Of a DNA stretch of 64,000 bases, positions 62,367-64,000 are shown one piece after another. The notes beneath the pieces were generated by a model, which worked only from the letters and a program-made list of their open reading frames with translations, had not been told where the DNA came from and made no database searches. Source of the DNA: Runella defluvii (GTDB lineage Bacteria > Bacteroidota > Bacteroidia > Cytophagales > Spirosomataceae); assembly GCF_014195535.1 (NCBI RefSeq), contig NZ_JACIBY010000008.1, positions 186,001 to 250,000 on the forward strand, read 5' to 3'. The stretch's first letter is position 1; every line of letters starts with the position of its first letter. The position numbers were made by a program, and so were the translations under genes.

Positions 62367-62954
62367 TTACTTGATTCGTCCTGGATTTTCGCTGGCAAAG
62401 GCTGACCAACCGCCTTTTTTTGCGCCTTTCTTTTTGGCTGCTGCCGATGGTAGGGCGTTGGCGTGGTAATGATGGCAAATCGCGATGGCGACGGCGTCGG
62501 TGGCGTCGAGGTATTCGGGTTGTAGTGGCATTTTTAGGATACTTTCCAACATAAAAGCCACTTGTTCTTTAGACGCATTGCCGTTGCCCGTTACCGACAT
62601 TTTTACGGTCTTGGGCGAATATTCCACAATCGGAATGTTTCGGTTGAGCGCAGCGGCCATCGCTACACCCTGAGCACGCCCCAATTTGAGCATCGACTGG
62701 GGATTTTTTCCGTAAAAAGGGTCTTCGACGGCCATTTCATCGGGCAAAAATTCCTCGATAAGTTGGGTGATACGGTCAAAAATTTTCTTCAGTTTTAGTT
62801 CATGGCTACTATATTTGTCGAGTTTTAGGACGCCGTATTGAAGTAAGTCGATACGAGCACCGATAATACGAATGACACCGTATCCTGCAATACGGGTTCC
62901 AGGGTCAATCCCTAAAATAATTTTTTCAGTCAGATTTGATTGTTGATCTTGCAT
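62367..62954 (-). CDS. ruvC: Holliday junction resolvase RuvC
   Basis: 195 residues from ATG 62954. Active-site acidic residues in context: Asp17 in ILGIDPGTRIAGYG, Glu in MAVEDPFYGKN, and the C-terminal pair in YLDATDAVAIAICHH. Extra basic tail (AAAKKKGAKKGGW). It resolves Holliday junctions during recombination with RuvAB. The start codon overlaps, by two bases, the start codon of the divergent gene at 62953. An upstream TTG (63023) would add 23 residues inside that gene. Typical Bacteroidota ruvC are about 190 residues, supporting the ATG. Confidence 0.95.
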   Translation of the reverse strand: MQDQQSNLTEKIILGIDPGTRIAGYGVIRIIGARIDLLQYGVLKLDKYSSHELKLKKIFDRITQLIEEFLPDEMAVEDPFYGKNPQSMLKLGRAQGVAMAAALNRNIPIVEYSPKTVKMSVTGNGNASKEQVAFMLESILKMPLQPEYLDATDAVAIAICHHYHANALPSAAAKKKGAKKGGWSAFASENPGRIK

Positions 62955-63951
62955 GACGCAAAGTAACAGCCCTTCGTGGTTTTCTCGGCTTTCTTCGCTC
63001 AAAAAAATCACTTGGGTGTTCAAATGGCTCCTTTTTTTGGGGATGCTGCTCTACCTTTACGTCAGTGTGGAGGCCAAAGGACAAAGTTTGGGGGAAGTAT
63101 ATCGGCTTCTGCGTTTTCATTTGCAGCAAGGGCATTGGGGAATCCTCGGATTCGCCCTTTTTCTGACCCCCATCAACTGGGCTTGCGAAAGCCGTAAATG
63201 GCAACTTTTGGCCCAAAAAATCGAAAAAATCAGCTTTGGACAAGCCTTTCAAGGGGTGCTTTCGGGACTTGCACTGGGGTTTTTGATGCCCAACAACGTC
63301 GGTGATGCGGCAGGAAGGGTACTTTCGTTACAAAGTCACCAACGCCTGTCGGGGGTAGGGGCGGCACTGCTTTCCAATGGATTACAGTTTTTTGTGTCCT
63401 TGTTTTTTGGTACGTTGGGTTGGGGTTTTTGGGTATATCATCAAGCTACTTTACAACAATGGCCGCAGCTATTGCTTCTGCTGGTTTTGGTGATGACCCT
63501 TGTTTTTGGCGTGGTATTGATGGCCAAACGCGGCGAAGCCGAGCAATTTTTGGTTCGTTTTCGATTGTTTCGATGGGTGGATCCTTACGTAAAAGTCATT
63601 GCCGAATATACACTATCCGAAATTGGCCAAGCGTTTCGTTGGGCAATCCTGCGTTATGGCGTTTTTACCCTTCAGTTTGCGTTGCTACTTTGGCTTTTTG
63701 AGGTAAATCTCCCTTTAGATGTTGCCATAGCGGGTATATTTCTGGTATTTTTTGCCAAAACCCTCATTCCTGCCCTCAATTTTTTGGGCGATTTGGGTAT
63801 TCGAGAAGCTTCTTCCCTTTACGTTTTTAGCTTTTACGACGTCGAACCCGCGCGTATTTTAGCAGTAACGCTGACGCTTTGGTGTATGAATATCCTTCTT
63901 CCTGTACTGATAGGAACGGTTTGGACTTTTAAACTAAAATGGTGGAATTGA
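62953..63951 (+). CDS. lysylphosphatidylglycerol-synthase TM-type (UPF0104) membrane protein
   Basis: 332 residues with about eight transmembrane helices. The LPG synthase transmembrane-region family is recognisable from MPNNVGDAAGRVLSL (the P-x-x-x-G-D-x-x-R pattern), and ALNFLGDLGIREASSLYVF. These proteins are lipid flippases or transporters in the inner membrane and lack the catalytic lysyl-transferase half. The annotated start overlaps ruvC's start by two bases (CATG shared); a later Met (MLLYLYV, about residue 31) is inside the first helix and so less likely. The right-hand ~50 bp of the window contain no further gene. Confidence 0.85.
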   Translation: MTQSNSPSWFSRLSSLKKITWVFKWLLFLGMLLYLYVSVEAKGQSLGEVYRLLRFHLQQGHWGILGFALFLTPINWACESRKWQLLAQKIEKISFGQAFQGVLSGLALGFLMPNNVGDAAGRVLSLQSHQRLSGVGAALLSNGLQFFVSLFFGTLGWGFWVYHQATLQQWPQLLLLLVLVMTLVFGVVLMAKRGEAEQFLVRFRLFRWVDPYVKVIAEYTLSEIGQAFRWAILRYGVFTLQFALLLWLFEVNLPLDVAIAGIFLVFFAKTLIPALNFLGDLGIREASSLYVFSFYDVEPARILAVTLTLWCMNILLPVLIGTVWTFKLKWWN

Positions 63952-64000
63952 GGGCATATGTGAGTCAGGTTGCTCACAACCTGACCAACGTATTGTTCTG

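Overview
The window looks like a chromosomal segment of a Bacteroidota bacterium of the order Cytophagales (Runella/Dyadobacter/Spirosoma-like; genus is inference). Supporting signs are a SusC/SusD pair, several TonB-dependent receptors with an N-terminal carboxypeptidase-regulatory domain, the gliding/T9SS lipoprotein GldJ, start regions without clear Shine-Dalgarno sequences, TAnnTTTG-type promoter elements, and many small stress/envelope proteins typical of the phylum. I saw no rRNA, tRNA, CRISPR array, transposase or phage gene.

Layout. 1-7 kb (minus): a susC-susD unit followed by two DoxX-like membrane proteins, the last cut by the window edge. 7-7.9 kb: a long AT-rich leader with a candidate small RNA. 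7.9-11.2 kb (plus): a YceI-family protein, then a cysteine desulfurase whose end overlaps the start of O-acetylhomoserine sulfhydrylase (MetY). 11.3-11.5 kb: two tandem 95-bp hairpin repeats and a bidirectional terminator. 11.6-26.1 kb (minus): a long gene string whose core is a family 2A (SrpI-type) encapsulin, its cargo-type SufS-like cysteine desulfurase with a disordered ~240-residue N-terminal extension, and serine O-acetyltransferase. It is preceded by a TonB receptor, a TauE/SafE exporter, a fatty-acid-hydroxylase-family protein and a redoxin-fold protein with no cysteine. It is followed by a PhyH-type dioxygenase, an SDR, an AhpD-like protein, a TPR protein, a TlpA-like protein and a DUF4395 protein. 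This is the most interesting system here: a probable sulfur-storage or cysteine-handling protein nanocompartment with an unusual set of companions.

26-31 kb: gldJ, a secreted protein with a class-II-terpene-cyclase-like DxDDTA motif, a beta-propeller protein and small membrane proteins. 31-43 kb: a TspO-like protein and a signalling block (rpoN, NtrC-type regulator, two soluble histidine kinases, a CHASE3 kinase, single-domain response regulators). 41-47 kb: general-stress-type small proteins (YtxH, holin-like DUF1469, LEA-like, PA2169 bundle), a beta-lactamase-like hydrolase, an ECF sigma factor with a possible anti-sigma partner. 47-53 kb: a TonB-linked receptor, a 114-bp-period array of stem-loops, a 43-residue membrane protein, a second beta-lactamase-like hydrolase. 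53-64 kb: AraC regulator, Na+/H+ antiporter, outer-membrane barrels, OmpA, transglutaminase, coiled-coil lipoprotein, glycogen-branching-type GH13 enzyme, AI-2E transporter, RuvC and a LPG-synthase-type membrane protein divergent from ruvC.

Genes probably work together in three blocks. The 8-26 kb block concerns cysteine, persulfide, homocysteine and O-acetylserine chemistry with an encapsulin. The 31-43 kb block is two-component and sigma-54 signalling. Envelope and stress genes at 30-61 kb share a recurrent TGGGGAA-like motif in their upstream regions. Intergenic space is rich in palindromic repeats of several families.
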